Assembly (NCBI RefSeq): GCF_051622035.1
Contig: NC_135359.1
Span: 15,437,501-15,501,500, forward strand
Source: Arctopsyche grandis
Lineage: Eukaryota; Arthropoda; Insecta; Trichoptera; Hydropsychidae
Reading direction: 5' to 3'
DNA length: 64,000 nucleotides
The notes beneath the pieces are model-generated. The model did no database searches. It saw only the letters and a program-made list of their open reading frames with translations, and was not told where the DNA came from. Each line of letters starts with the position of its first letter. The stretch's first letter is position 1. Shown here piece after piece: positions 29,610 through 41,165 of the stretch. The position numbers and the translations under genes were made by a program.

Positions 29610-30770
29610 ATATTTACTGGTTTATTTATTTTTTTTTAATAATTCACTGTTCGTTAAATATCATTGTTTGAAAATCCTAGACAAGATATAAATAAAGAAA
29701 ACAACATGGCCTATGTGAACTTGTGAAGAAAAGTAGACAAAATAAGACACTCACCTCTCGCAAAAATACTATACAGATGACGTATTAAATCCAATTCAAA
29801 GGTCGATATATACCTACGCTTTAAATAACCTGTTCCTTGTTAAAATTTATTCAGTTTAGAATAAAAGGATAGTAAGTTCACGGTCAAATTTAGAGTAAAT
29901 TTCCGCGAAAACGAAAAATCTGCTGTGAATTAATTTTAGCCAAATCTAAAATTATGTTATTTCGCAATTCAATTATAATAACTACTATAATGATTGTTTA
30001 ATTTTTGATACTGTACGTTGTGTAAATACAAAAGTATGTATTCTTTTCCCCAAAAAAAATTGATAAAAACATTCATTTGAAGTATTAATGAAATAAATAC
30101 ATATACAATAAACCAAATAAATGTTATAAAATTCACTAAAAATACATATATTCTCTGCAATAAACTGCATACTAAATTTAAAAAGAAAAATAAATGCCAA
30201 TCATTCAAATTAAATGCATTGTGTGTATTTCAATACCAAGAAGAGAAAATACTGCATATCCAATAAAGAACGTTGAAAATAATAACATGATAAAAAGCAG
30301 ACAAAAAAAATATCCTAGACGTACATATTTCTTGATGCACGTTAAATATTTAAAATAAGTTCAATACTACTTTGACAAAGATAACAATAAATTTTGATCG
30401 AAGGCTAAGCCATCCCACGAACAAAATAAGAATGCGAAATATCCGTTATTGCGAAATAGTCGTGTAAAAATTCTAAATCCATAATACACTGGAAGTGCCT
30501 CACTAAAAACGTAGCAAGAAAAAAATGATCTAAAAACTTGAAAAATTATTATTTGACGACATTGAAATCAGTTCGCTGTTGAAACATGTATCCCAAATGA
30601 TAATGTGAAGGACATTCTCAATATTTCAAATATCATAATTTTTAATTAAATACAACTAACACGATATTTTATTTAAGAAATAATAATAAAAGACAGATTT
30701 TATTTTATTTTAATAGGAAAACCAACAGTCTGAAATCAAAACAGAACAAATAATAAAATACATTACAAAA
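29610..30770. other. Intergenic between CYP4 copies 2 and 3
   Basis: AT-rich with no P450 exon remnants and no recognisable element. Confidence 0.5.
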
Positions 30771-30779
30771 GACCAATTT

Positions 30780-31939
30780 ACACTGTTCGACACGAAAAAT
30801 GGTTCAGAGACGAGATATGCCTTTTCTTATAGATCTATGCCCAGTGAACACAAATCTGGTAATAAAAAATGTTGATTGGCTCGAGATTCGGAGATATATG
30901 TGTTTTTTAAATAGCGCGATTTTTCTATATATTGGTGTTGTTCGGTCGATGTCTCAAAATCTGTCAATTTCCTGTTCAAGATGAATATTGGAATCGAAAG
31001 TCGAGTATTTTATCTTTCATTTGTTCTACTTTTCAGCTTTCAAATCTCTCTAAGTAGTCGTCCAGTTCAAATTAAAAGTCAAAAGTACGTATTTTCAAGT
31101 TGGATTTTCTTCCACTGTTAATACTATTTTATATTGAGTATTTTCTATTAAAAGATGTTTATTGGGATAGTGTTCTGGCCACACTATTTTTTGTTTTTGT
31201 TTAAAAGGGTTAATTGGAAGTGTGCTGAATTTTATATCGGTAAAATTGCGAGCTAAAGGCTCGTACTAGTATTTACACGAATCTGAATTGAATTAATAAG
31301 GATAATATATTAAATTGTCTTTACATGAGAATTAAATAAAATTTCACTTAGAAAAATCATATTTCGACTATTCTTGTGGATTAATAACAAAAATTCGTTT
31401 ATTTTATCGAGGTAAGCCAGTTATAAATAGAATTTTTGTTATTAATCCACAAGAATAGTAGAAATATGATATTTCAAATTGGAGTTTTATTTAATTTTCA
31501 TATAAAGACAATTTAATATATTATGGGGTCCAGAACACTATCCCAAAAAACATCTTTTAATACAAAATACTCGATATAAAATAGTATTAACAGTGGGAAA
31601 AAATCCCAAATGAAAATATGTACTTTTGACTTTTGATTTGAACTGGACGACTACTTAGAAAGATTTGAACGCTGAAAAGTACTACAGATGAAAGATAATA
31701 TACCCGACTATCGATTCCAATATTCATTTTGAACAGGAAATTGACAGATTTTTGAGACATCGACCGAACAACACCAAGATATAGAAAAATCGCGCGATTC
31801 AAAAAACACATATATCTCCGAAACTCGAGCCAATCAACAATTTGTATTACTAGATTCATGTTCACTGGGCACAGATCTATAAGAAAAGTCATATCTCGTC
31901 TCTGAACCAAAAAAAAAGTCGTCATTTGTCGAACAGTGT
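30780..31939. repeat. Long inverted repeat, about 1.16 kb
   Basis: The left arm begins ACACTGTTCGACA and the right arm ends with its complement. The arms pair over most of their length; examples are the TTCTTATAGATCTATGCCCA region on the left and its complement near 31,870. About 130 bp present only in the left arm (31,180-31,310) interrupt the pairing. The centre is near 31,410. No transposase and no clear target duplication were seen. Each arm holds an open frame starting VQRRDM (61 and 112 codons), most likely incidental. It may be a foldback element or a hairpin-forming duplication. Confidence 0.8.
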
Positions 31940-31949
31940 TATAGGTTCC

Positions 31950-32640
31950 GCTGGTAGCAATAAACTAAAATAAATAAGATGATCAATCATAAATTTTAAT
32001 TGTATCATTGCATTTTCAATGAATTTTGTTTTCATGATTCCGGCTATAGTGACGATTTGGGACAACTTGTCTTATTTCAATTTTGGTTTAATTTAAATAT
32101 TTTGAAATAAATAAATAAAATTTGGTCTACGTGTCCGAAGTCTGCAATGTATGTATCGTAAAGAAATTCAATTACACTAATTGTTGTTTATATAATACAA
32201 TCTCAATATGCAATTGGTTAGTTTAACAAAATTCACTAAAAATACATATTTTTCATTACCATGTACATATATCAAACAATTGCGTAATATAAAAACGATA
32301 AACAATATAAAAGATAAATTATCATTTTGATACAATTTTTTTAATTTTCTTATCTTAACTTTTTATTTATAATAAATTTTTCAAGTGCATTTAAAAAGAA
32401 TATTTTCCTACTAATTAAATTAATCTTAAATATACGATTTATTATTATGTACATATATTAAAACACTCCTAGCATTGTCAAAATGCTGCAATTATAAAAA
32501 GAATATCTTCATCGAAAATAAAATAATTTTTCTCTGTCATCTACTCAAAAAATTGACAGATTTTTTTGAGTAGAAAAAATTTTCAGTTATCTAAGTAGAA
32601 TACTTTAGGTAAACTTTTACAAAACAGGAAATGCAATTAT
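31950..32640. other. Intergenic upstream of CYP4 copy 3
   Basis: AT-rich, nothing recognised. TATATATAAAGG at 32,645 could be an upstream TATA element for the next gene but lies 140 bp before the initiator. Confidence 0.4.
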
Positions 32641-32786
32641 ACTGTATATATAAAGGAGATAAAACCAAGGATATTAAGACAAGATTTGTCGAGCAATAAC
32701 CCCTTCGACCCTGACAAAGCTATTATTGACAAATTTTGAGAAACGCCTACAATCGCTACACTACGATGATCGAATGAATTCTTTGA

Positions 32787-32791
32787 TCAGT
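32787..32791 (+). promoter_or_regulatory. Initiator of CYP4 copy 3
   Basis: TCAGT in the context GATCAGTG, 60 bp before the ATG, the same context as the other cluster promoters. No TATA box lies at the expected distance. Confidence 0.4.
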
Positions 32792-32849
32792 GAGCATCTA
32801 ACTTTTGTGCGATCAAAAGCTCCCGCAAGCGGAAAATACACCAGTGAAT

Positions 32850-35800
32850 ATGTATGTGGTTATTGCTGTCGTTTTTACAATTTTTATGATTGCTCTTTAC
32901 ATTGATAAAAGGGCAAGAAATGTGTGCCTAAATTTGCCAGGACCACCACCCCTTCCGTTTATAGGAAATGCCCATCAATGCGTTGGTTCATCAGCAGGTA
33001 AATATTATATATATTTATATATGTATCAATAAATATACTATATTTTACACTTAAATAAGGCAAATATATTTGTATAAATACATATGTATTACATATTAAT
33101 GTAAAATAGTTTTATATGTCAATTTAACATTTAACCTTCCTAAAACACATTCCTGTTTCACAACTCTAGAGCCATGTATAAATTAGCACTGTATTAATTA
33201 TTTAAATCTTGTTTAAACTACATATGTACATATAAGCTTAAAATAAATTAAAATTTCAGATTTTTTCAACGCATTAAATGCTTGCTGGAATGACTTTGGT
33301 GTGAGATGTAAAGTATTTATTGGACCACAACTTATCATTTTACTTTCTGATCCAAACGATGTTGAAGTGAGTTATAATAAAACTATGTATATACATACAT
33401 ACATACGTATATACAAATATATTAGAAATAAATATCCACCAAGTTTTTAAATATGCATCCATCTTATATAAAATGTACTTGAATATATTCCAAGATTAAA
33501 TTTAGCCACTATAAATTTATTTCAATATTAAAATAGATTTCAAAATATCCTGGATTATTTTAATATCATACTGAATTTGCTTTGTTTAAAGGTAGTTTTA
33601 AGTAATCAAGAATTTCTTGAAAAATCAACAGAATACGATTTCTTAAAGCCTTGGCTTGGAACAGGACTGTTAACGAGCACGGGTAAATATTCCATTACTC
33701 GTTCATATTCGCCTAGTATCTTAATTTAAATGTATATATTATATTACAGGTGAAAAATGGAAAAAACATAGAAAGATCATAACTCCCGCATTTCACTTCA
33801 CAATTTTAGAACATTTTCTACAAGTTTTTGATTCTCAAACAAACATATTAATAAATAAGCTAAAATATCTATGCACAAACGGTGAGTATTTAAATGTGTA
33901 TCCAATATTAGCGATGTATGCATTGGATATAATATCAGGTAAATTTGGTGATATTTTATATGTATTTTACTTGTTTTTAAATAACGTCAATATAAATATC
34001 ATAATTACAGAGGCTGCTATGGGTGTTTCAATAAATGCTCAAAAAAATAACAACTCTGATTACGTACAGTCCGTTAAAATGTAAGCTAATGTGATTTGAG
34101 ATTTTTGAAAATAATATCAGTATATTTATTTATTTATAAACATTTTTTTAGTGTAAGTGAAATTATTCTCAAAAGAATGAAAAGCCCTTTTAAAAGATTA
34201 GATTTTCTATTTTCATTGACGGAAGACTATAGACAGCAAAAAAAAGCTCTTGCTGTGTTACATAATTTTACAAATAAAATGATCCAGGAAAGAAGAAACT
34301 TGTTACAAAAAAATAATGAAACTCTTGATTCATACACAAATGATGCTTCTATCAGTGTTTATGGTGTGTATTAATAACATAGATTTAACTATAATTATAA
34401 TTATATATTGATAAGAACTTACCATGATATAACTATATATTCACTGATTCTTAAAAATAAATTAAAATAGTATAATAATAACTTATCAACTTTACAATTT
34501 TAGGAAGAAAAAAGAAAATGGCTTTCTTAGATATTCTGCTTTTGTCAACTGTAGATGGAAAACAACTCAATGATACGGATATACGAGAGGAAGTGGATAC
34601 TTTTTTGTTTGAAGTAATTTTCAATATAAAAAAATATATATTTAATGACAAAAAAATATAGGATAATTCAAAATTGGTACTTTCCTGCTATCACAGGTCA
34701 AATATATTTTTTCATTTGTTAAAAAATAGTGTTTATTCAATTATAAAAACACTTATATATAGTTTAAAAGTGACTTGAATACGTCGTCGTTGTATTCGAG
34801 CTGCTGTCTCTAAACGAATTCAGGCATATATGACTCCAAATGATGATGTGCTGTTCCTCAGTGTTCCTCACTCTCGACGTTCTGGGTGTGGATCGACGAT
34901 TCACTTTAAAATAGTGAAATCCCGCTATTTCCAATTCTACAGTCAACGTTTTTGCATTGCGATTTTACACTTTGACCAAAAAACACATGCACGTCTCCCG
35001 GCATAGTCTACCGAAGATACGCTGAGGAGGAAGCACTCAGTCAGCGTGGTTCTTGCGTTTGGTGAACAAGCTCTCATTGATTTCAACGATCAACCCTTCG
35101 CCGCTGATCTTCTGTTTTGACTGCTGTCGGTTGAAGGACTCAGCGCAAACTTCTCGTATGTAATTATCACAATTGACGGTTGTGTTCTTGTTCATGGCCA
35201 ATTCCTCGTTGCACTGTTTGCCCAACGATAATTCCTCGCACCAGAAATAAACGAAACGAATGACTACAAAGTTTATACGACCAGTTTGCAATGCGGACTT
35301 TCCGCAATACCAGGAAATTCGCAAACCATGGTAGAGCTTTACCTTGTGACCGTTGAAAAAAACCATATTGTTTATAAAGGATGCCTCATTCTTGTAATAA
35401 TATTGTAAGGCTTTTTTTCCGTATAAGGCACTTCATTTTGTTGAATGAAGAAAAAAATAATTTTGATCCGTGATAACAGGAAAATACCTCAAAATTCAAA
35501 TAATCAATATTTAACATTGAGTTTTTCTATTTTTAAGGGGCATGATACAACCACGTCTGCATTGACTTTTGCTTTATATTCCATAGCAAGCAATCCTCAT
35601 GTTCAACACAAACTATATGAGGAACAACACATGATATTTGGGAACGACAATGAAAAATCACCCAGCTATAGGTATGTATTATAGATTAATGCGTTAGTTA
35701 AAAACAATATCCATCCAATAACATCACTACAATATACTATGCTTAACCACAGTGACTTACAAGATATGAAATATCTGGAATTGACTATAAAAGAAGTGCT

Positions 35801-36364
35801 GCGAATGTATCCATCAGTTCCAATGCTAGGAAGACTAACTGTTAATGACACGAAAATCAGTATGTATCAATGTGATTTAGACAAAATAAACAGTATTTAC
35901 TCTGTTACTACAATTCATTGTTTTTATACAATGACAATTCATTGTTTTTATAGATGATATTGATGTACCAGCTGGAACAACTATTGCAATATTAGTTTAC
36001 AATATGAACAGAAATCCGGCAATATTTCCCGAGCCAGACAAATTTATACCGGAAAGATTTGCTGCAGAAGAATCCGCTAAGCGTAATCCATTTTCTATGG
36101 TTTCCTTTAGTGCAGGACCTAGAAATTGCATAGGTAATACAATATCTCCATTTTCTCGATATGAAAAATATATATTCGAAATTTCATTTAAATATTCCAT
36201 AAATTACAGGACAAAAGTTTGCCATGCTTGAAATGAAATCTACGTTATCAAAAATTATTAGAACCTTTGAAATTGCTCCATCCAATGACCCCATAGAGAT
36301 ACAATCCGATTTAACGTTGAAACCAGTCAACGGAGTGTTTATTAAATTTAAATCCAGGCAATAG
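32850..36364 (+). CDS. CYP4: Cytochrome P450 family 4, complete 11-exon gene (CYP4 copy 3)
   Basis: Exons: 32850-32997, 33260-33366, 33592-33682, 33750-33938, 34011-34080, 34152-34363, 34504-34613, 35538-35671, 35753-35859, 35954-36133, 36210-36364. The frame is continuous over 500 aa with the same intron phases as copies 1 and 2. The start is the ATG giving [18 protein letters not shown], a signal anchor; frames extending further upstream lack an ATG. Hinge [15 protein letters not shown]-helix WKKHR; I-helix [13 protein letters not shown] at 302-314; ExxR as EVLR; PERF; heme loop [10 protein letters not shown] with Cys448. It is the most divergent of the three (for example [12 protein letters not shown] where copy 1 has [12 protein letters not shown]). 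Intron 7 holds a reverse-oriented Merlin fragment. AATAAA at 36,384. Confidence 0.92.
34756..35380 (-). mobile_element. Merlin-family DNA transposon fragment in CYP4 copy 3 intron 7
   Basis: A - strand frame (35,366-35,037, 109 aa) contains the ISXO2-like domain of Merlin/IS1016 transposases: [20 protein letters not shown], then [17 protein letters not shown]. After a stop, further homologous pieces follow: [19 protein letters not shown] and [11 protein letters not shown]. The usual VEIDES is VEINES here, so the first catalytic Asp has become Asn. Stops and shifts elsewhere show a dead copy. Terminal repeats were not found. The insertion did not disturb the P450 splice sites on either side. 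Confidence 0.8.
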
Positions 36365-36399
36365 TTTTCAATTAAGTTGACGGAATAAAAAACTCGAAA

Positions 36400-37081
36400 T
36401 TGTTATAAATATTTTTATTTGTACGGTGTACAATAATATGCATAAGTAAACAGTGCTAAAAGAAATTTAAAATGTGTTTTAATTAATATTTAATTAGTTT
36501 TAAAAATGTATGTGTTATATTATAAATCAACATTCAAATATATAATTTTATTGGACAACATTTTCATTATTACATTATAACTTATAAATTACTAATTCTC
36601 TTAATCAATCACTTTGCAATACTTAATCAATACTTTACACTTTGTACACAATTGCATATACTTTTCGATTTCATGACATTGTCGACAATGCAAATGACAG
36701 CTTCGACCAAACTGCGATTAAAAGGCTATCTAGTTTATAAAAATACTAATTTAATACTAAATAATACTGCTTCGATATTTGTGATATAAACCACTTAACA
36801 TGACTAATCTAATTGTAAACATAATTTGTTTTTTTATAAAATGTATTAGAATGAAAAAAAAAGAATATTTAACGACAGCCAATCAGAAACGAATTATACA
36901 CACACACACACACACACTCACACAACGTACCTCTATGTTTGTATATGAGATTTTCTTTACAGTAGCAAAAATTAAAAATAAATAAAATAAAACAACACCA
37001 TAAATAAGATCTTAAAACATAAATTATACTTTCACAATTATTTAGATCAGGTTGTAAATAAGTATTTTTAAAAAATATCAA
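36400..37081. other. Convergent intergenic region
   Basis: Lies between the 3' end of CYP4 copy 3 (+) and the stop codon of the ATPase gene (-). A (CA)n tract occupies about 36,896-36,924. No further exons seen. Confidence 0.6.
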
Positions 37082-37445
37082 TCAAAGATGAACTAAATTG
37101 CCATCGAAAAAATTATCAGCTAATGTAGTTACAACTGCCTTATGTTTAAGGTAATAATCAGTGTCGATAGAAACATGTAATTGACAAGGAACATTGGTGA
37201 TTCTGGCACAAGTATTGGCCGCTTCCAGTAACGATGCACAGATGAGCATTGCCTTGGCCCCCGCATCATCAGCGGGCACCAATTCATCCAGTCCATCCAA
37301 TAATAATGCGTGTGGTACCTACCATTGAAATATTGAAACATTTGTAATAAGTATCATCCAGTTTTCCATAACAAGTTTCCAAGAAATTATTCTTCCAAAA
37401 CAGATTGAAGTTACAAAAACCTTTTTTTTTACAATGCAACTAATG

Positions 37446-37520
<75 letters not shown>

Positions 37521-39917
37521 ATACATCTATAAATAAATATGTGATAAATTCTTATTGTCTATTAGGCTTGAGCTTATCCAAAAACGCTTTCTCTGGCTTC
37601 TTTATAAGGAGCAGTATGGAACTTAGCCATAGTTATGGGTATAGTCAGCTACACTTCTCTTAAACACAGAAGGAGTGCTACCCTAATCAAGCTCTTATTT
37701 TCTATATTTCGAGGTATTGTCTCATGCCAGTTTATTCTGTCGGAGATTGGCCTTCATGCTCCGGAGAGGCATATTCTAATTTTCCCGTTCCTCTAGGTGG
37801 CATTGACATGTTTCATATCTCTTTTCATTCACTGCACCGCTTCCTCGGTTACAGGGATCGCGAACAACTAGACCTAAGTTAATTGTTATCCGTTAAGTTG
37901 GCTGTTTTTAACAAATCCACCTTCATTATATTTATGTTTATTGTAAGAATTTTTAAAGACATGTATGTTTTTTATTAATTCATGTATTTTTTTCTTCTAT
38001 TTGTTTCTGTTCTTAATCTGTTTAGTGCAATCGTCACTTTGAAGCTATTTGTTAGGCGAGTGTGCATGATTAATCGGTGAAAAATAAATAAATAAATATG
38101 TAGTACATACATACATATTTATAATACCATAAGTCAGCGGTTTCCAAACTTTATGCTACTACGCCTCCCTAAAAAAAAATTTTTTTTCCGCGCCTCCCTA
38201 CCTTTTATTTTTTAATAGATATAATAATATAGACACGTTTTAAATAATAAACCTTTATTTAAAAAAAAAATACTGAACACTACAATAGACAGAATAATAA
38301 AAAGGTTTTGCTATAACATAAATTTATACGAACACCTATATTTATTTTTATATTAAACTACGTCTAACACAGCAAAATTTAGTGCGAAGGATGTTGTTGT
38401 TTATTGGCACAAAGTTTATCAAATCTTGGGGGGCAATATGGAGAGTGCCACTCGTAACTCCTTTTCGACTATTAACCTGGCTCGATATTTGGTTTTCATT
38501 GCAGCTAGTGCCGAAAAGCCCGTTTCGAATAAATAAGACGTTACAAACGGTAGATGCTCTTGCATTGTTTTGCAATACAAAGATTCATACTATCCACTAA
38601 GATTCATCCAAAATTTAATTTTGGTTTAATTTTGAAACTTTTGTTTTAGTGAGCTATCGCATGATAATTCTATCAATTTTTCTTTTTCGATGGTTGTCAG
38701 CTCGAATTCGTCTTCTTCATTGTAGTTAAATGGATTCTGTATCCACAAAAATTTTGAGAAATCAAGGTCTTTGAAATAATTGGACAAATGCAGCACTAAA
38801 CCATCCAAGTGGTCAATAAAAAGATTTTTACTTGCTTCAATATTGGCTGTGGAAAAGAAATCTTTGGAAAGTGAAAACATATCCAACTCATTCTTTTGTA
38901 AATTTGATTTCCATAACTTCAACTTTTTAATGAAAGCTTTTACTTTGTCTTTTTGAACAAGTGGATGTATTTGTGATCCCTGCATTGCTTTATTTAAACC
39001 GCTCAATTTTCCAAAAATTTCAACCAAATAGGCAAGTTAATGTCTCTTCATGTTGGTTTTCTTCGAGAAAGGTTGCTAATTAAATGTGTATATAAAAATG
39101 AAAGAAAAATAAAAATAAACATTCATGCATTGAATTTTTACTGTTAAGCTACGATATGAAGTTTTATTTATTTGTAGATATTATGGTATGAAAATTATTT
39201 TTTTATTAAAAAGTTTTGGCGCCTCCCCAGGGAGGCGCGCCTCCCAGTTTGGAAACCGCTGCCATAAGTCGTGGATTGTATGTAAGTGTTCAAATTTCAT
39301 ATTATTATAATAATATGTATATATTATATCAATGGCGACCTGATTTTAAGGATGATGCTCAACATCATCTAATCCAATTTATCATAAATTTATCTCTGGT
39401 TATTAGTACCATAATAAAGTGTTGTTTGAAGGGTAATAAGTCAACAAGCGAACATACAAGATCCAGATCCACGTAACTTAATAATAATAATCGAAAATAT
39501 TCCATAATCAGTAATTCAAAAACACATTTCTATGAAGGACCATCTTGGAAACCTGCTGGAAGGTAGCACTGAACGTTAATATTAAAGGAAAAAATAGATT
39601 ATTACTTGTCGTCGCCATGTGTGTATAGAAACGAGCAGTGAAGCGAGATCAGCAGGAGAACGAGTTAAAGCAAAACGAAGGCGTCGTCGTAAATGACGAC
39701 ACGATCGTAACTGGGAAATAGCCTTGGCTGATAGTCGAGATACTGTTGCACCACTTTCATCTGCTTCACCACAAATGTTTGTTGTATTCCTGGCTTGAGA
39801 AGATGCAGATAAAAGTAACGCGCGACCCTTCCACGCTACTTGTACGGCTGCTTCGACTAAAACGTCTATTCGTGATGTATTTCCTACTAAAAGAGCACGT
39901 AGACCGTAGCAAGGCAT
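37082..39917 (-). CDS. SWSAP1: SWSAP1-like RecA-fold ATPase, two exons
   Basis: Exon 1 is 39917-39606 (104 codons) and exon 2 is 37318-37082 (78 codons plus stop); both junctions are phase 0 with GT-AG ends, giving 182 aa. Exon 1 starts MPCYGLRALLVGNTSRIDVL and contains LRRRLRFALTRSPADLASLL; exon 2 starts VPHALLLDGLDELVP, a Walker B. The order (P-loop position, LRF..SP.DL.SLL..IH, then ALLLDGLDEL) matches SWSAP1, the ATPase that pairs with SWS1/ZSWIM7 to help RAD51 in homologous recombination. The P-loop reads VGNTSRID and lacks the GKT, so ATP binding may be lost. An in-frame TAA lies just before the ATG. The 2.3-kb intron is full of repeats. Another RAD51-like ATPase is the alternative. Confidence 0.6.
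37440..37517. repeat. (TA)n microsatellite
   Basis: About 65 bp of TA dinucleotides in the intron of the SWSAP1-like gene. Confidence 0.95.
37562..38098 (+). mobile_element. Jockey-clade non-LTR retrotransposon 3' end
   Basis: Translated pieces LIQKRFLWLLY, then SLKHRRSATLIKLLFSIFRG and CQFILSEIGLHAPERH, correspond to the region after the reverse transcriptase domain of Jockey-type ORF2 proteins (the QKRFL motif and the SL..RR...L segment). Several stops and one shift show decay. The element ends in a (AAAT)n-like tail at 38,079-38,098. It is a 5'-truncated copy, typical for LINEs, lying antisense within the SWSAP1-like intron. Confidence 0.7.
38135..39261 (-). mobile_element. hAT transposon B, copy 2, internally deleted
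   Basis: The same CAGCGGTTTCCAAACT termini as copy 1, with an exact 8-bp duplication CCATAAGT (38,127-38,134 and 39,262-39,269). Orientation is opposite to copy 1. The transposase piece on the - strand (39,027-38,626) is open and contains MVEIFGKLSGLNKAMQGS and NPFNYNEEDEFELTTIEKEK; the LCETGFSAL motif follows near 38,510. It lacks about 500 bp that copy 1 has between roughly 20,025 and 20,550, and lacks hAT D. It lies in the SWSAP1-like intron. Confidence 0.85.
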
Positions 39918-39938
39918 CGCTATTTACCTTTTAAATAG

Positions 39939-39950
39939 TGACAGCTGTCA
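39939..39950. promoter_or_regulatory. TGACAGCTGTCA palindrome upstream of SWSAP1-like ATG
   Basis: A perfect 12-bp palindrome with an E-box core (CAGCTG), 22 bp before the start codon. A related AACAGCTGTCA occurs at 6,240. The position suits a promoter-proximal site, but the binding factor is unknown. Confidence 0.4.
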
Positions 39951-40079
39951 AACGTGCAGTGCAGCCAACGGATACAGGTATACACCATCATACCCATGAA
40001 TGTCAGTTCAAAAAGTGAAAAATAATAATAGCTTTTTAATTAATTCATTTTGTGTATTTTACTTTATTTTAATTTTTGT

Positions 40080-40175
40080 TTTTCTTCTTTTTTTCGAATG
40101 TAGGCCATTGTGGCTCATTAGGTTATCCCTGTAATGCCACAATGGTCCAAAAATATAAATAAAATAATTCTATAT
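40080..40175 (+). repeat. Retroposon-like 3' tail
   Basis: A phrase GGTTATCCCTGTAATGCCAC followed by an A-rich tail (AATATAAATAAAATAA) resembles the 3' end of SINE family 1 (CCTGTCATGGCACAT). Probably a truncated copy of a related LINE or SINE. Confidence 0.4.
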
Positions 40176-40417
40176 TTTTTACCATACTTGCTGAAGTCAC
40201 TTGAGTTTTATTCAAAAAATAAAATCCCTATGATATTTCGGAGTATTTTTTGTATTAAAATGCTCTTGTTCACTACTTATGCAGTATCGATAGTAATATA
40301 TTAATTTACCTTTAATTAACACTAATATCATTGGCCATTTGAATTTTAGAATTAAAAAATAAAAGCCCCGTAGTACTTTATACAACCTCCATGGTGTTCC
40401 TGTTTACTAGTAACTAA

Positions 40418-40752
40418 CAGGGCTTTTTTTTCAAGTAACACAGTGGAACGGCGTTCCGGCACCTTTTTGTCTCAGCATTTTTTATGTTTCAAACGAATAT
40501 TCTATATAATATTGTGGTGGCTATACGACATGGTCGAGTTTCGGTCACCATCCTGCGGGTTGGGACCAACTCGGCCAAATTGTCTGTCGCTACTTTACTT
40601 TCTTCCCGCCCATCAGATTAAACAGTCGTGCCTTAACATATCCGTCGTTTCACTCCATGCGCCCCATTATATAATTAGAATATAATCTTTTCCAATAAAA
40701 AGGTTGACAAGGAGTGAGTTCCGGCACCTTTTATTTAAAAAAAAAAGCCCTG
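40418..40752. mobile_element. Non-autonomous hAT-type element, 335 bp
   Basis: Inverted ends CAGGGCTTTTTTTT and AAAAAAAAAAGCCCTG, with a subterminal GTTCCGGCACCTTTT on both sides. The flanks GTAACTAA and GTACAAGA match only partly, so the target duplication is degraded. The internal 40,443-40,685 open frame is not a gene. Confidence 0.6.
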
Positions 40753-40759
40753 GTACAAG

Positions 40760-41165
40760 ATATTTATGCTTAATTGGATTAAAAATAAAAACTCCATTTA
40801 TGTTTTAAAAATGTATATAATATTCAAATATTATACATGTACATTCATCCTCTTACACACATAAAAAAATTATTACAGCAATTTCAGGAAAAAAACATAA
40901 TAAATAAAAGAAAATTAGGGAATCACTTTCACATACCTGTTCCCTATTTTCGAATTTTAAATTAGTGTGAATTCACTCCATTGTTGGATTTGTACTTATT
41001 TTTACATAAACATAATCTTATATCTTCAGAAGACAAAATAATTACAATCGTTTCTTTGAGTCGGTAACTTGAAATTGAAAATCACATTTTACATGAAATG
41101 TTTAAAAAAATCTGACTGTCCATGTTCTTCATATAAACACCTATTATTTTAAAAAACTAAAAAAA
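40760..41165. other. 3' flank of the chitin-binding gene
   Basis: AT-rich. Likely contains the 3' UTR of the - strand gene that stops at 41,166. No other feature seen. Confidence 0.5.

Noticed and set aside
31587-31925. 112-codon frame on the right arm of the long inverted repeat
   Set aside because: The matching frame on the left arm is broken after 61 codons, and the sequence has no recognisable motif. The shared reading is explained by the duplication.
36895-36930. Possible regulatory Z-DNA from the (CA)n tract
   Set aside because: A short simple repeat between convergent genes; no evidence beyond its composition.
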